Notes: a model not told the origin generated them from the letters alone. Shown: positions 25,065 to 34,625, counted from the stretch's first letter. The stretch is DNA of 64,000 nucleotides from Nostoc spongiaeforme FACHB-130 (GCF_014698475.1 NZ_JACJTB010000018.1:45785-109784), one strand, 5' to 3'. Made by a program: numbers and translations.

Positions 25065-26033
25065 TTAACAGCAACCACCACCGTTATAGTGCCAGGTTGA
25101 ATCAGTAATTATGATTTGCTGCGGCTCTAAAGCCGCCAATTTAGCAGCCGTTTTGTCACAGACTGCTGCGGGAATCCCGCGCTGAAGCAGATGTCCTGCG
25201 CCATCATCAAATAAAGCTGCTGCACCACAGTAAATGGCTGTCTTGCCAGTAAAAATACAAGCGCCATCTTCTGGAATTGCAACTTTAAAAGCCACCGAAT
25301 CAAGACTTTCTAGTAGTAAGTTTGCTTCTAAGTTGTAAGTCTGAGCATCCAGTAAGCGATAAGGGCGACGGGCGCGAATTTCAATTTGTCCGAAGCCAGC
25401 ATCAATTATGCGCTGGGTATACTCTTCGTAGGTAAGTGCGCCTGACAAACACATAGCGCGTAGTTGCTCATCTTGTTGAAGATGGGTAGGAATTGAACGG
25501 GTTGCAATGGGATCACTCATTTGCAAACGTCCACCAGGTTTCAGCACACGATATGCTTCTTTTAAAGCTCTGGTTAAATCTTCTGGTTCAAAAATGTTGA
25601 ACAGGCAATTCTGGGCGACAATATCCACCGAAGCATCAGCCACAGGCAAATTAAAAGCATCACCTGGGCGAATTTCGACGAAATTAGGATGAAACCAAGA
25701 GTTTTCGGTGGCAGCAATTTCCAGGTTGCGTGTAGCAGCTTCTCGCATAGCAGCCACGGGTTCAACAGCAATTACCGCACCAGCACGACGAGAAAAATAA
25801 GCAAATTGCAACGCTTCTAATCCACCACCCACACCAACATACAGCACAGTGGGTTGGTTGATCAGTTCTGTTGGGTGAACCGTTGTACCACAACCATAGT
25901 TCATTTCTTGCATCGGCAAGGGAATTTTTAAGCCAGGGAATTGCAAGGGTGAACTTTGGACACAACAAAGTCCAACTTCGGGTGTTTCTGCAACTTCACG
26001 GTAAAATTCTGCGGCTGTTTCTAAATAAGTCAT
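25065..26033 (-). CDS. arsM: arsenosugar-type arsenite methyltransferase ArsM
   Basis: 322 aa. It is a class I SAM-dependent methyltransferase with the SAM loop VLYVGVGGGLEALQFA and the acidic AVEP strand end. VDIVAQNCLFNIFEPEDL and YRVLKPGGRLQMSDP are typical of ArsM. Candidate arsenic-binding cysteines are C23-C24 (GLCCVQ), the Cys in MNYGCGTT, the Cys in QNCLFN, and a terminal GGGCC. The C-terminal 100 residues are the extension seen in ArsM proteins encoded beside arsS. It converts arsenite to methylated arsenicals. First gene of the operon; a palindrome lies 30 bases before its start. Confidence 0.9.
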   Translation of the reverse strand: MTYLETAAEFYREVAETPEVGLCCVQSSPLQFPGLKIPLPMQEMNYGCGTTVHPTELINQPTVLYVGVGGGLEALQFAYFSRRAGAVIAVEPVAAMREAATRNLEIAATENSWFHPNFVEIRPGDAFNLPVADASVDIVAQNCLFNIFEPEDLTRALKEAYRVLKPGGRLQMSDPIATRSIPTHLQQDEQLRAMCLSGALTYEEYTQRIIDAGFGQIEIRARRPYRLLDAQTYNLEANLLLESLDSVAFKVAIPEDGACIFTGKTAIYCGAAALFDDGAGHLLQRGIPAAVCDKTAAKLAALEPQQIIITDSTWHYNGGGCC

Positions 26034-26062
26034 AACAGTCTGGATATTAGGTGTTTTCGGGA

Positions 26063-26080
26063 ATACTCAGCTCTGAGCAT
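26063..26080. promoter_or_regulatory. candidate ArsR operator upstream of arsM
   Basis: Near-perfect inverted repeat ATACTCAG-CT-CTGAGCAT (one mismatch) ending 30 bases before the arsM start. On the minus strand a TATATT -10-like element lies just upstream of it (complement of 26084-26089), so a bound repressor would block early transcription. ArsR/SmtB proteins bind such imperfect dyads. The link to the arsR gene at 48169 is inference. Confidence 0.5.
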
Positions 26081-26143
26081 CCTAATATAACTAAGTATCG
26101 CCTAAATGAATTTCTCCTGAGAGAGAAAGTATTAAGTGTGAAT

Positions 26144-27151
26144 TTAAACTTCAATCACGACTTTACCAAAGTGGGCGGCAGTTTTGAGATAGCGATAAGC
26201 TTCTGGGGCGGCGGTGAATGGAAACACAGAATCAATTATGGGGAAGATTTGATGGTGAGATATTGCTTGATTCATAGTTTCAAACATTTCCCGACTGCCT
26301 ACATAAATGCCCTGTAGGGTAAGACTTTTAGCTAATATGGGCATGGGATCAATGTCACTACCTTTTGTCAGCACACCGATTAAGCTCACACGCCCGCCAA
26401 TTCTGGTGGCTTGGAGTGATTGTGGTAAAGTACCTGCACCACCGACTTCGATGACGTGATCTACACCAACGCGATTTGTTAACTCATAAACTTGCTGTTC
26501 CCAATTTGGTGTGGTTTTGTAGTTGATAATTTCATCAGCACCTAGTTGTTTGGCTTGGGCTAATTTTTCATCGCTACTAGAAGTAATGATGACTTTTGCA
26601 TTGTGGAGTTTGGCAAACTGAAGGGCAAATATCGAAACTCCGCCAGTACCCAGCAATAATATAGTGTGATTGGCGCAGATGTTACCTTTTGTAACCAAAG
26701 CGTGCCAAGCGGTGACAGCAGCGCAGGGTAAAGTGGCTGCCTGGGTGTAGGAGAGGTGATCAGGTAAAATTACTAGCCCATCTTGGTCTAGCACAACGTA
26801 TTCAGCCAGCATCCCGTCAATGCTACCACCTAAATCAGACTTCATTTTCTGTCTAGTTGGGGAGTCGTCAATCCAAGTTTGGAAGAAAATCCCGGCGACG
26901 CGATCGCCTTTTTTTACCCTTGTCACACCTTCACCCACAGCGACAACTTCCCCCGCACCATCAGACATCGGAATCAGTGGATATGTCAATTTAGAACCGT
27001 AGTTTCCCGCAGCTACTAGCAAATCACGATAATTTAAAGATGTGGCTCTTACCTTAATGAGAACTTGTCCGGCTGCGGGTTCGGGTTGCGGGCGATCAAC
27101 TAATTTTAAAGCATCAATGCCGGCATTACTTTGGATTTCGTAAGCTTTCAT
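26144..27151 (-). CDS. NAD(P)-dependent alcohol dehydrogenase-like (MDR family) oxidoreductase
   Basis: 335 aa, medium-chain dehydrogenase/reductase. The GroES-like N-terminal half has SLNYRDLLVAAGNY and PMSDGAGEVVAVGEGV. The Rossmann half has LLLGTGGVSIFALQFAK, with the usual AGG variant of the dinucleotide loop. The catalytic-zinc Cys and the four structural-zinc cysteines are absent, so it belongs to the zinc-independent quinone oxidoreductase-like branch. Substrate unknown. It is on the same strand as the arsenic operon but separated by 110 bases containing a promoter-like region. Confidence 0.88.
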   Translation of the reverse strand: MKAYEIQSNAGIDALKLVDRPQPEPAAGQVLIKVRATSLNYRDLLVAAGNYGSKLTYPLIPMSDGAGEVVAVGEGVTRVKKGDRVAGIFFQTWIDDSPTRQKMKSDLGGSIDGMLAEYVVLDQDGLVILPDHLSYTQAATLPCAAVTAWHALVTKGNICANHTILLLGTGGVSIFALQFAKLHNAKVIITSSSDEKLAQAKQLGADEIINYKTTPNWEQQVYELTNRVGVDHVIEVGGAGTLPQSLQATRIGGRVSLIGVLTKGSDIDPMPILAKSLTLQGIYVGSREMFETMNQAISHHQIFPIIDSVFPFTAAPEAYRYLKTAAHFGKVVIEV

Positions 27152-27181
27152 AAACTTTTACCATCATCAAAATAGGATTCA

Positions 27182-27227
27182 GAGGCTGTCTCTAAAGAAA
27201 TTTAAAAAGAGCAAAGTCAGACAGTCA
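27182..27227 (+). repeat. left 46-bp inverted repeat of the GT2 cassette
   Basis: Begins GAGGCTGTCTCTAAAGAAAT. Differs from the reverse complement of 28386-28431 at three positions. Confidence 0.9.
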
Positions 27228-27364
27228 CTCATGCTGAATCATGCCGTAACTTAGAAATTATGTGCAAGTTGACAAGACGTGCCATCTGCAAACCATTGTT
27301 GTTACCAAAATGACCATCTAATACCAAGTACGTCCAATAACTCTACTACGTCAGCCCTCTCTCT

Positions 27365-28240
27365 TCATACTCTTTTTTTGGTTAAGGTATTGAGTTCTTT
27401 TACCGATTTATCTGGCTGATAGCGGTCTAACACCGCCTTTGCCTTTGCCAAATCACCATTTTGGGTGTAGAAGTTTGCTAGTTCTAAGTATTCTGGACGC
27501 AGACAAGAATCACGGTACTTCGGTTGCAAGCGTTGCAGATATGGATTGCGCTGAAATGCTGCCTCTTTAACGCAGAGAGTTGTTAGTAGCATCGTTTCTG
27601 TATTTTGACTTAACTGTTTGCTGTTTTCAGAATGACGACAATAGCGTGCCAGTGGTTCATTTACATAGCCTACTGCCCATTCCTCGACAATCCTTAGCCA
27701 AAGGTCATAATCTTCTGAGGAACGCAAACTTTCATCAAAACCACCGAGCTGCTCCCAACATACCCGACGGATGATAATCGTGGGCATGGGAAAAAAGTTG
27801 CCATGCAGTAGAGTCCAAGGAGTAACAGTTTGAGGCGGAACAAAACCATTGAGATAGGTTCCTGGCAGTATTCCTGCTTCATTAAAGATCACCATATCGG
27901 TGTAGACTAGACCTATACTGGAATCAGTTTCCAATAGAGGAATTTGCTTTTCCAGTTTTTGCGGTTCCCAAAGATCATCATCATCTAAAAAAGCAAGATA
28001 CTGCCCTTGAGAAACTCGTATCCCGGCATTTCTCGCTGCTGCTATTCCCCAATTGTCTTGATGAATGGCAATAACTTGATCCGCATACTGAGCCAGAATT
28101 TCTCCAGTGTTGTCAGTAGAGCCATCATTGACTACGATGATTTCGTAATTGCAGTAGGTCTGAGCTAAAACGCTTTCAATTGCTTGACCAACCAGATGCG
28201 ATCGCTGATAGGTGGGAATAATGACGCTAACTTTTGGCAT
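27365..28240 (-). CDS. family 2 glycosyltransferase
   Basis: 291 aa, GT-A fold. SVIIPTYQRSHLVGQAIESVL opens the domain, IIVVNDGSTDNT binds the nucleotide sugar, LAFLDDDDLWEP is the metal-binding DxD motif, and SEDYDLWLRI carries the ED catalytic-base region. The C-terminal 50 residues (YRDSCLRPEYLELANFYTQNGDLAKAKAVL) look like a TPR-type helix pair. There is no membrane segment. It probably adds sugars to an envelope or secreted glycan. The gene lies inside an inverted-repeat pair and next to a transposase fragment, so it may have arrived as a cassette. Confidence 0.9.
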   Translation of the reverse strand: MPKVSVIIPTYQRSHLVGQAIESVLAQTYCNYEIIVVNDGSTDNTGEILAQYADQVIAIHQDNWGIAAARNAGIRVSQGQYLAFLDDDDLWEPQKLEKQIPLLETDSSIGLVYTDMVIFNEAGILPGTYLNGFVPPQTVTPWTLLHGNFFPMPTIIIRRVCWEQLGGFDESLRSSEDYDLWLRIVEEWAVGYVNEPLARYCRHSENSKQLSQNTETMLLTTLCVKEAAFQRNPYLQRLQPKYRDSCLRPEYLELANFYTQNGDLAKAKAVLDRYQPDKSVKELNTLTKKRV

Positions 28241-28264
28241 TCTTTAGAGCCTGTTTGTAAATGA

Positions 28265-28384
28265 TTATGAAGTGAGCAAATAAGACTTCACCAGTCGTTT
28301 TAACATTAAACGAATCATGACTGTGTTAATTATAGATTTGCTCATTTCGGGTAAAAGTTCATAATCTTTACTCAGGCGACGATA
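28265..28384 (-). pseudogene. C-terminal remnant of an IS5-family transposase
   Basis: 39 codons plus TAA, too short for an intact gene. The peptide contains YRRLSKDYELLPEMSKS and VMIRLMLKRLVKSYL, the C-terminus I recognise from IS5-type (IS1031/ISL2-like) cyanobacterial transposases. The frame stays open into the 46-bp repeat and then hits a stop. The rest of the transposase is missing, and the GT2 gene begins 25 bases beyond the stop. Confidence 0.75.
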
Positions 28385-28385
28385 T

Positions 28386-28431
28386 TGGCTGTCTGACTTC
28401 GCTCTTTTTACATTTCTTTAGAGACAGCCTC
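28386..28431 (-). repeat. right 46-bp inverted repeat of the GT2 cassette
   Basis: Reverse complement of the sequence at 27182-27227 with three mismatches; its outer end borders TCA. Confidence 0.9.
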
Positions 28432-28434
28432 TCA

Positions 28435-28635
28435 GGAGTCAGTAGCCAGAATTCAGAATTTAATTCTGTCCAAATTGCTAATGAATAAGTGGGTTTAAGA
28501 CACTCATTAAATCTTTGATTTAGTAGTCTTCAATTAGCGAAAAGTTGCGTGGGCGGCTTTGCCGACTTGAGCAAACTTTTCAAGACAGTGGCGGCTTTGA
28601 ATTACCCACTAATTGATTCGGACTTCTGCAACAAA
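28435..28635. other. intergenic DNA with repeat debris
   Basis: Contains the heptamer-type motif aggagtcag / cagaattcag and a GGCGGCTTTGCCGACTTGAGCAAACTTTT-type segment common between cyanobacterial genes (described here, not a gene). I see no coding capacity. Confidence 0.4.
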
Positions 28636-28872
28636 TTAATAAATAATTCCTAAGACAAATTCTCCTTGATTTACAGCTTGATTGGTCGCCACATCAAAAA
28701 TCAATCCATCGTGTTCAGCATAGATATCAATTAATTTGGGCAATCCACCTGCTTTGTTAAAACTGAAAAATTGTAAAGTCTATCTCCGGCTTTAACGACA
28801 CTACCTAATGCGATTTTCGATTGAATCATGCCCCCTGCGATCGCCAGAGGCCATTTGCCGTAAAAATATATT
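28636..28872 (-). pseudogene. frameshifted C-terminal remnant of a succinylglutamate desuccinylase/aspartoacylase-family gene
   Basis: On the minus strand, one frame reads YGKWPLAIAGGMIQSKIALG and then VVKAGDRLYNF. The next frame continues NKAGGLPKLIDIYAEHDGLI, then NQAVNQGEFVLGIIY and a stop at 28636. The two halves join through a one-base frameshift near 28765. The (V)KAGDRLY...V.AEHDGLIF...AVNQGEFV pattern is the C-terminal barrel of M14-type succinylglutamate desuccinylase/aspartoacylase proteins. The catalytic zinc domain is absent, so only a decayed 3' end remains. It is adjacent to the IS-derived cassette, which suggests disruption by insertion and deletion. Confidence 0.65.
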
Positions 28873-29178
28873 TTTAATCTGCGGAATCATAGCACTAAGT
28901 TCTAGATAAACTTTACAATTTTTCAGGTAGAGGTAATTGTTCATTGTCAATTGTTAAAAAACATCTCTCCTCCTTGTTTCCCTTGTCTGTGTTGCTCACA
29001 TATCAAATAGGAATGCTATATTGCCTGATTACTCAATTCAGTAGTTAATGATCTCTTTAGCTAAGTATTAGTTATTCTAACTCTAACAAATGGGAATACT
29101 AAGCTTATCTAAACTTGCTGCGCGTGGTTTCATCCATGTAGAGAAGCAACCACCAAAAGAAACTAGAGGTATATATCA
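28873..29178. promoter_or_regulatory. leader region of the first dual kinase gene
   Basis: About 306 bases, AT-rich, with no gene visible. An agaggt ribosome site at 29165-29170 precedes the kinase ATG. No clear operator is seen. Confidence 0.4.
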
Positions 29179-32100
29179 ATGACTACTGAGTTTCAGACAC
29201 CCGTCATTCCTGGATATCAAATTAGCTCTCAATTGTATGCAGGTTCTAGAACCAGAGTATATCGCGCTATCCGTCAAGTTGATCAACTGCCAGTAGTCAT
29301 CAAACTTCTCACCTCCGAATATCCGAGTTTTCACGAGTTATTGCAATTTCGTAACCAATACACGATTAGCAAAAATCTGCAAATTCCGGGTATTATTCAT
29401 CCGTTGTCATTAGAAACCTATGGACATGGTTATATATTAGTGATGCCGGATACGGGGGCGATCGCTCTGCGGGAATATATCAAAACCACGACTCTTTCTT
29501 TAGCGGAATTTTTAGCGATCGCTATTCAACTCAGTAATATTCTTCACGATTTACATCAACACCGTGTTATCCACAAGGATATTAAACCTGCTAATATTCT
29601 GATTCATCCCTACAGCAAGCAGGTACAATTAATTGACTTTAGCATTGCTTCCCTGTTACCGCGAGAAACTCAAGAAATCAAAAGTCCCAATGTTTTAGAA
29701 GGAACACTTGCTTATATTTCTCCAGAACAAACCGGGAGAATGAACCGGGGTATTGATTACCGTAGTGATTTTTATTCTTTGGGTGTGACTTTTTATGAAC
29801 TTTTGACGGGGACTTTACCGTTTATCTGCGAAGATCCAATGGAGTTAGTGCATTGTCACATCGCCAGAACACTGATTTTGGCTAATAATGCAGATATCCC
29901 CCAGGTACTTGCAGATATTGTGCTGAAATTAATGGCGAAAAACGCCGAAGATAGATATCAAAGTGCTTTGGGATTAAAGCATGATTTAGAAACTTGCACT
30001 CAGCAATTACAAGATACTGGTACCATTACTAATTTTGCCATTGGACAACGAGATATTTGCGATCGCTTTCTCATCCCCGAAAAACTCTACGGACGTGAAG
30101 CCGAAGTTATCAGCCTCTTGCAAGCCTTTGAACGTGTTGCTAACGGCACATCTGAAATGATGCTAGTTGCAGGATTTTCGGGAATTGGGAAAACCGCCGT
30201 CGTCAACGAAGTGCATAAACCCATTACCCGCCAGCAAGGCTATTTCATCAAAGGTAAATTTGATCAGTTTAACCGAAATATTCCCCTATTAGCGTTTGTC
30301 CAAGCTTTGCGCGATTTGATTGGGCAATTATTATCAGAATCAGATACCCAATTAAATCAATGGCGCAGTCAGATTCTAGCTGCGTTGGGCGACAATGGAC
30401 AAGTTTTAATTGAAGTGATGCCAGAACTCGAAAGAGTCATTGGTAAACAACCACCTACACCAGAATTATCGGGAACAGCCGCCCAAAACAGATTTAACTT
30501 ATTATTTCAGAAATTTATTGCCGTCTTTACCACTGCCGAACATCCATTAGTGATGTTTATTGATGATTTGCAATGGGCAGATGCCGCATCTTTGCAATTA
30601 ATTAAACTGCTGATGGCAGATAAAAATTATCTGTTATTGTTGGGGGCTTATCGAGATAACGAAGTTTCGCCCACCCACCCGTTAATCTTAACAGTTGCGG
30701 AACTCCAGCAAGTTGGCAGAACCGTGAATACAATTACCCTTGCGCCTTTGACTTTGAGTGATACCAATCAGTTAATTGCTGATACACTGCATTGTACAAC
30801 TGAGCGATCGCTCCCCCTGACAGAATTAATTATCCGTAAAACCAAAGGTAATCCCTTTTTCATTACCCAATTTCTCAAAGCCTTACACGAAGATGGAGAA
30901 ATTAAATTTAACCGTGAACAAGGCTATTGGGAATGTGATATTGCTCAAATTAATGCCTTATCTCTCACAGATGATGTGGTTGAGTTTATGGCACAGCAAT
31001 TACAAAAGTTGCCTGATGAAACTCAAAATGTTCTCAAGTTAGCTGCTTGTATTGGTAATTCTTTTGATTTAGCTACCTTAGCAATTGTTTCCGAACAATT
31101 ACAAATGGAAGCGGCAACAGCCTTGTGGAAAGCTTTACAAGAAGGATTAATTCTGCCCCAAAGTGAAGTTTATAAATTTTATCTCAGCTCTGAACAAGCC
31201 AATCAGAACAATCACAAAATTGAGAATTTAACTTATAAATTTTTACACGATCGCGTCCAACAAGCTGCTTACTCTTTAATTCCTGACTGGCAAAAACAAG
31301 CGACTCACCACAAAATTGGGGAATTACTTTTAAATAATACCCTAGAATCAGAGTTAGACAACCGGATTTTTGATATTGTCAATCAACTCAATATTGGCAT
31401 CGAATTAATTACAGAACCATCCCCAAGACAACAATTAGCCGAGTTAAACTTACGGGCGGGACATAAAGCCAAAGTAGCTACCGCCTACGCGGCGGCTGTG
31501 AGTTATTTAAACACAGGCTTAAAACTGTTAACCGAAAATTGCTGGCAAAATCAGTATGCACTGACTCTGCAAATGTATGAATCTTTAGCAGAATCAGAAT
31601 ATTTAAATACTAATTTTGCCCAATCTAAATATTTCATTGATCAAACTTTGTTATCAGCGCGTCAACCACTCGATAAAATTAAAGTTTATGAAATTCAAAT
31701 CTTAGCTTATACCGCCCAAAATCAACTGCTAGAAGCTATCAATACAGGTAGGGAGGCTTTGAATTTACTGGGTGTTGATTTCCCAGAAGATTGTGATTTT
31801 GAGACGATGATTGCCGAACATCAACAACTCAAAATTATTTTAGGCGATCGCCCCATCGAATCTCTCGCAGATTTACCAATTCTCCAAGCACCTGATCAAT
31901 TGGCTGCAATGCGAATCTTGGTGGGTTTATTTGCATCTGTGTATTTAGCCAAACCACAATTGTTACCTTTAAAGATATTCACAATGGTGAAAATCTGTAT
32001 TCAATGTGGTAACTCTCCCCAAGCCGCAATCGCTTATAGTTTGTATGGCTTATTTTTATGTGCAACTGGTGAAATTGAACGCGGCTATCAATTTGGGCAA

Positions 32101-34551
32101 CTAGCAACTACTATCTTAGATCAATTGCAAGCCAAAGAATTAACTAGTAAAGTCAATCTGACTTTTGCTTTATTTATTAAACATTGGCGAGATTCTTTAC
32201 GTTCCACATTACCTGTATTCTTATCTGGTTTAACCAGTGGTTTAGAACATGGTGATTTAGAATATGTTGGTTATTGTGCCAATTGCTATTGCCAATTTTT
32301 GTTTTGGACAGGTGAACATCTAGAAATTGCCGAAGCAGAAGCTGATAAATATTGTCTGCTCATTGAAAATATCAAACAAGAAGCTTCGTTAATTTGGGCA
32401 AATACTTGGCGACAAACAGTGATTAATCTGCGTGGTAAAGCTGAAAATGTCATGATGCTTGTTGGTACAAGTTTTGACGAAACTGTGACTTTACCTGCCT
32501 TAATTCAAAGTCGTAATGTCAACGGTGTTTGTTATGTTTATCTCGCCAAACTCTTACTTTGTTATTTATTTGGTGATATTGCCAACGCCAAAGAATATGC
32601 CAGCAAATTTGAAGAATATGAACAAGGGGCGGCGGGTTTATTAATTACTCCCCTGAAGAACTTTTATCAATCTTTGAGTTTATTGTCAGAATATTCTAGC
32701 CCAGATACTCTCACAACAACTGTTGATTTAGAGAAAGTTGCCAAGAATCAACAATCAATGCAGATATGGGCTGAACATGCTCCTGCGAATTATCTGCATA
32801 AGTTTCAACTGATAGAAGCAGAAACTTATCGGGTATTAGGAAAATATTATCAAGCCGGGGATTTGTATGATCGCGCGATCGCCCTCGCCCAAGCCAATGG
32901 CTACCTCCAAGAACAAGCCCTCGCCTATGAACTAGCAGCGAAGTTTTATCTTGCTTGGGGTAAAGAAAAAATCGCCACAACTTATATGCAGGAAGCTTAC
33001 TACTGTTATGCCCACTGGGGTGCAGAAGCCAAAACCAAAGATTTAGAAAGTCGCTACCCTAATTTACTGCGTCCCATTTTTCAGCAAGCTACAGCAACTC
33101 TCAACCCCTTAGAAACCCTGGCGGCTGTGACGAGTTCTAATGTTTCATTTCATAGTGCTACTACTGCCTCTTCTAACACCAGTTTGAATCTAGCCTTAGA
33201 TTTTGCCGCTATTATCAAAGCCTCGCAAAGTCTCTCCAGCACTATTCAATTAGATGATTTGCTGTCTCAATTAACACAAATTATTCTGCAAAACTCTGGT
33301 GCTGATCACTGCGCCTTAATGCTACCCAATCGTGAGGGAATCTGGCAAGTCAGGGCGATCGCCACAACCGAAACCACAGAACTTTGTGCGGAACCGTTGG
33401 AAAACAATCCTAATTTGCCAATCAAGCTGATACAGTACGTCAAAAACACTCAAGAAGTCGTGGTGGTTGACAATCTCAAAACTGATTTGCCTGTAATTGG
33501 TGAATATTTAACTCAGCATCAACCAAAAAGTGTATTGTGCTTGCCAATTCTCAATCAAGGTAATTTAATTGGGATTTTGTACTTAAAGAATCAGTCTAGC
33601 AGTGGAGTGTTTACGGGCGATCGCATCTTGATTCTCAACTTTCTGTGTACTCAAGCCGCCATTTCCCTAGAAAATGCCCGCCTCTATCACCAAGCCCAAG
33701 AATATGCCCAACAGTTGGAACAATCCCAACTCCAGATTGTACAAAATGAAAAAATGGCATCTTTGGGTAACTTAGTCGCCGGGGTTGCCCATGAAGTTAA
33801 TAACCCCATTGGCTTTCTTTACGGCAGTATCCGCAACGCCCAAGAATATACCCAAGATTTAATCGGCCATCTAGAACTGTATCAACAATATTATTCTGAA
33901 CCTGCTGACCCAATTCACAAGAATGCTCAAAATATTGACTTGGAATTTTTAATCGAAGATTTACCCAAGTTACTGCATTCGATGACGGAAGCCACTGAAC
34001 GCATTAAATCGATTAGCAACAGTCTGCGTACTTTCTCCCGTGCCGATACAGTCAATAAAGTCATAGCTAACATCCATGATGGTATTGATAGCACTTTAAT
34101 GATTTTAAAATACCGCCTGAAAGCCAATGAACAGCGCCCCGCCATCAATATTCAGCAAGAATATGGCCACATCCCAGAAATTGAATGCTTTCCAGGGCAG
34201 TTAAACCAAGTATTTATGAATATCTTGGCTAATGCCATTGATATGTTTGATGAAATGGCGCAAACCCGCACATTTGCCGAATTACAAACTCATCCCCAAG
34301 AAATTACGATCCGTACTTATGTAACTGCCAATCAAGTTTATATCCATATTCGAGATAACGGCAAAGGTATGAGTGCAGATGTAACAAGTCGCATCTTTGA
34401 CCATTTATTTACTACCAAGGGAGTCGGTAAAGGTACGGGCTTAGGATTAGCGATCGCGCGGCAAATTATCGAAGAAAAACACGGCGGTAAAATCACAGTC
34501 AACTCTGTTCTGAGTGAGGGAACAGAGTTTGTCATTCAACTGCCAGTGTAA
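29179..34551 (+). CDS. Ser/Thr kinase-AAA ATPase-GAF-histidine kinase (dual kinase) 1
   Basis: 1790 aa, soluble. A Ser/Thr kinase domain (about 12-270) has K42 in VVIKLL and H132-K-D134 in the catalytic loop; DFS (153-155) replaces DFG. A AAA/STAND-type ATPase (about 300-600) has Walker A GFSGIGKT (332-339) and Walker B FIDDLQWAD (D462-D463). A long helical TPR/MalT-like region reaches to about 1300. A GAF domain (1345-1510) is followed by a histidine kinase with H1538 (VAHEVNNP), an N-box NILANAID and G-boxes DNGKGM and GTGLGLAIA. This is the HstK-type architecture of heterocystous cyanobacteria. No receiver domain is present, so a separate response regulator is expected. A paralogue follows 74 bases later. 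Confidence 0.92.
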   Translation: MTTEFQTPVIPGYQISSQLYAGSRTRVYRAIRQVDQLPVVIKLLTSEYPSFHELLQFRNQYTISKNLQIPGIIHPLSLETYGHGYILVMPDTGAIALREYIKTTTLSLAEFLAIAIQLSNILHDLHQHRVIHKDIKPANILIHPYSKQVQLIDFSIASLLPRETQEIKSPNVLEGTLAYISPEQTGRMNRGIDYRSDFYSLGVTFYELLTGTLPFICEDPMELVHCHIARTLILANNADIPQVLADIVLKLMAKNAEDRYQSALGLKHDLETCTQQLQDTGTITNFAIGQRDICDRFLIPEKLYGREAEVISLLQAFERVANGTSEMMLVAGFSGIGKTAVVNEVHKPITRQQGYFIKGKFDQFNRNIPLLAFVQALRDLIGQLLSESDTQLNQWRSQILAALGDNGQVLIEVMPELERVIGKQPPTPELSGTAAQNRFNLLFQKFIAVFTTAEHPLVMFIDDLQWADAASLQLIKLLMADKNYLLLLGAYRDNEVSPTHPLILTVAELQQVGRTVNTITLAPLTLSDTNQLIADTLHCTTERSLPLTELIIRKTKGNPFFITQFLKALHEDGEIKFNREQGYWECDIAQINALSLTDDVVEFMAQQLQKLPDETQNVLKLAACIGNSFDLATLAIVSEQLQMEAATALWKALQEGLILPQSEVYKFYLSSEQANQNNHKIENLTYKFLHDRVQQAAYSLIPDWQKQATHHKIGELLLNNTLESELDNRIFDIVNQLNIGIELITEPSPRQQLAELNLRAGHKAKVATAYAAAVSYLNTGLKLLTENCWQNQYALTLQMYESLAESEYLNTNFAQSKYFIDQTLLSARQPLDKIKVYEIQILAYTAQNQLLEAINTGREALNLLGVDFPEDCDFETMIAEHQQLKIILGDRPIESLADLPILQAPDQLAAMRILVGLFASVYLAKPQLLPLKIFTMVKICIQCGNSPQAAIAYSLYGLFLCATGEIERGYQFGQLATTILDQLQAKELTSKVNLTFALFIKHWRDSLRSTLPVFLSGLTSGLEHGDLEYVGYCANCYCQFLFWTGEHLEIAEAEADKYCLLIENIKQEASLIWANTWRQTVINLRGKAENVMMLVGTSFDETVTLPALIQSRNVNGVCYVYLAKLLLCYLFGDIANAKEYASKFEEYEQGAAGLLITPLKNFYQSLSLLSEYSSPDTLTTTVDLEKVAKNQQSMQIWAEHAPANYLHKFQLIEAETYRVLGKYYQAGDLYDRAIALAQANGYLQEQALAYELAAKFYLAWGKEKIATTYMQEAYYCYAHWGAEAKTKDLESRYPNLLRPIFQQATATLNPLETLAAVTSSNVSFHSATTASSNTSLNLALDFAAIIKASQSLSSTIQLDDLLSQLTQIILQNSGADHCALMLPNREGIWQVRAIATTETTELCAEPLENNPNLPIKLIQYVKNTQEVVVVDNLKTDLPVIGEYLTQHQPKSVLCLPILNQGNLIGILYLKNQSSSGVFTGDRILILNFLCTQAAISLENARLYHQAQEYAQQLEQSQLQIVQNEKMASLGNLVAGVAHEVNNPIGFLYGSIRNAQEYTQDLIGHLELYQQYYSEPADPIHKNAQNIDLEFLIEDLPKLLHSMTEATERIKSISNSLRTFSRADTVNKVIANIHDGIDSTLMILKYRLKANEQRPAINIQQEYGHIPEIECFPGQLNQVFMNILANAIDMFDEMAQTRTFAELQTHPQEITIRTYVTANQVYIHIRDNGKGMSADVTSRIFDHLFTTKGVGKGTGLGLAIARQIIEEKHGGKITVNSVLSEGTEFVIQLPV

Positions 34552-34625
34552 ATTTTTACGTCATTATAGAGTACAGTTGATCATTTGGGAATACTAAATC
34601 AAGACATTTTCAAGATTTGGGTATT

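Larger units (their letters stand above)
27179..28434. mobile_element. putative IS-derived cassette carrying a glycosyltransferase gene
   Basis: A 46-bp sequence at 27182-27227 recurs inverted at 28386-28431 with only three mismatches. The outer flanks are both TCA (27179-27181 and 28432-28434), a 3-bp direct repeat of the TNA type that IS5/IS1031-group elements produce. Inside lie the GT2 gene and, next to the right repeat, a C-terminal fragment of an IS5-type transposase (28265-28384). The 46-bp ends begin GAGGCTGTCTCTAAAG, related to GAGCCTGTTTGTAAAT at 28250, which looks like the natural other end of the source IS. A unit that moved as one piece is the simplest reading; independent insertions are the alternative. 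Confidence 0.6.

Noticed and set aside
26144..27151. Zinc alcohol dehydrogenase
   Set aside because: The catalytic and structural zinc cysteines are missing, so the zinc-independent branch is preferred.
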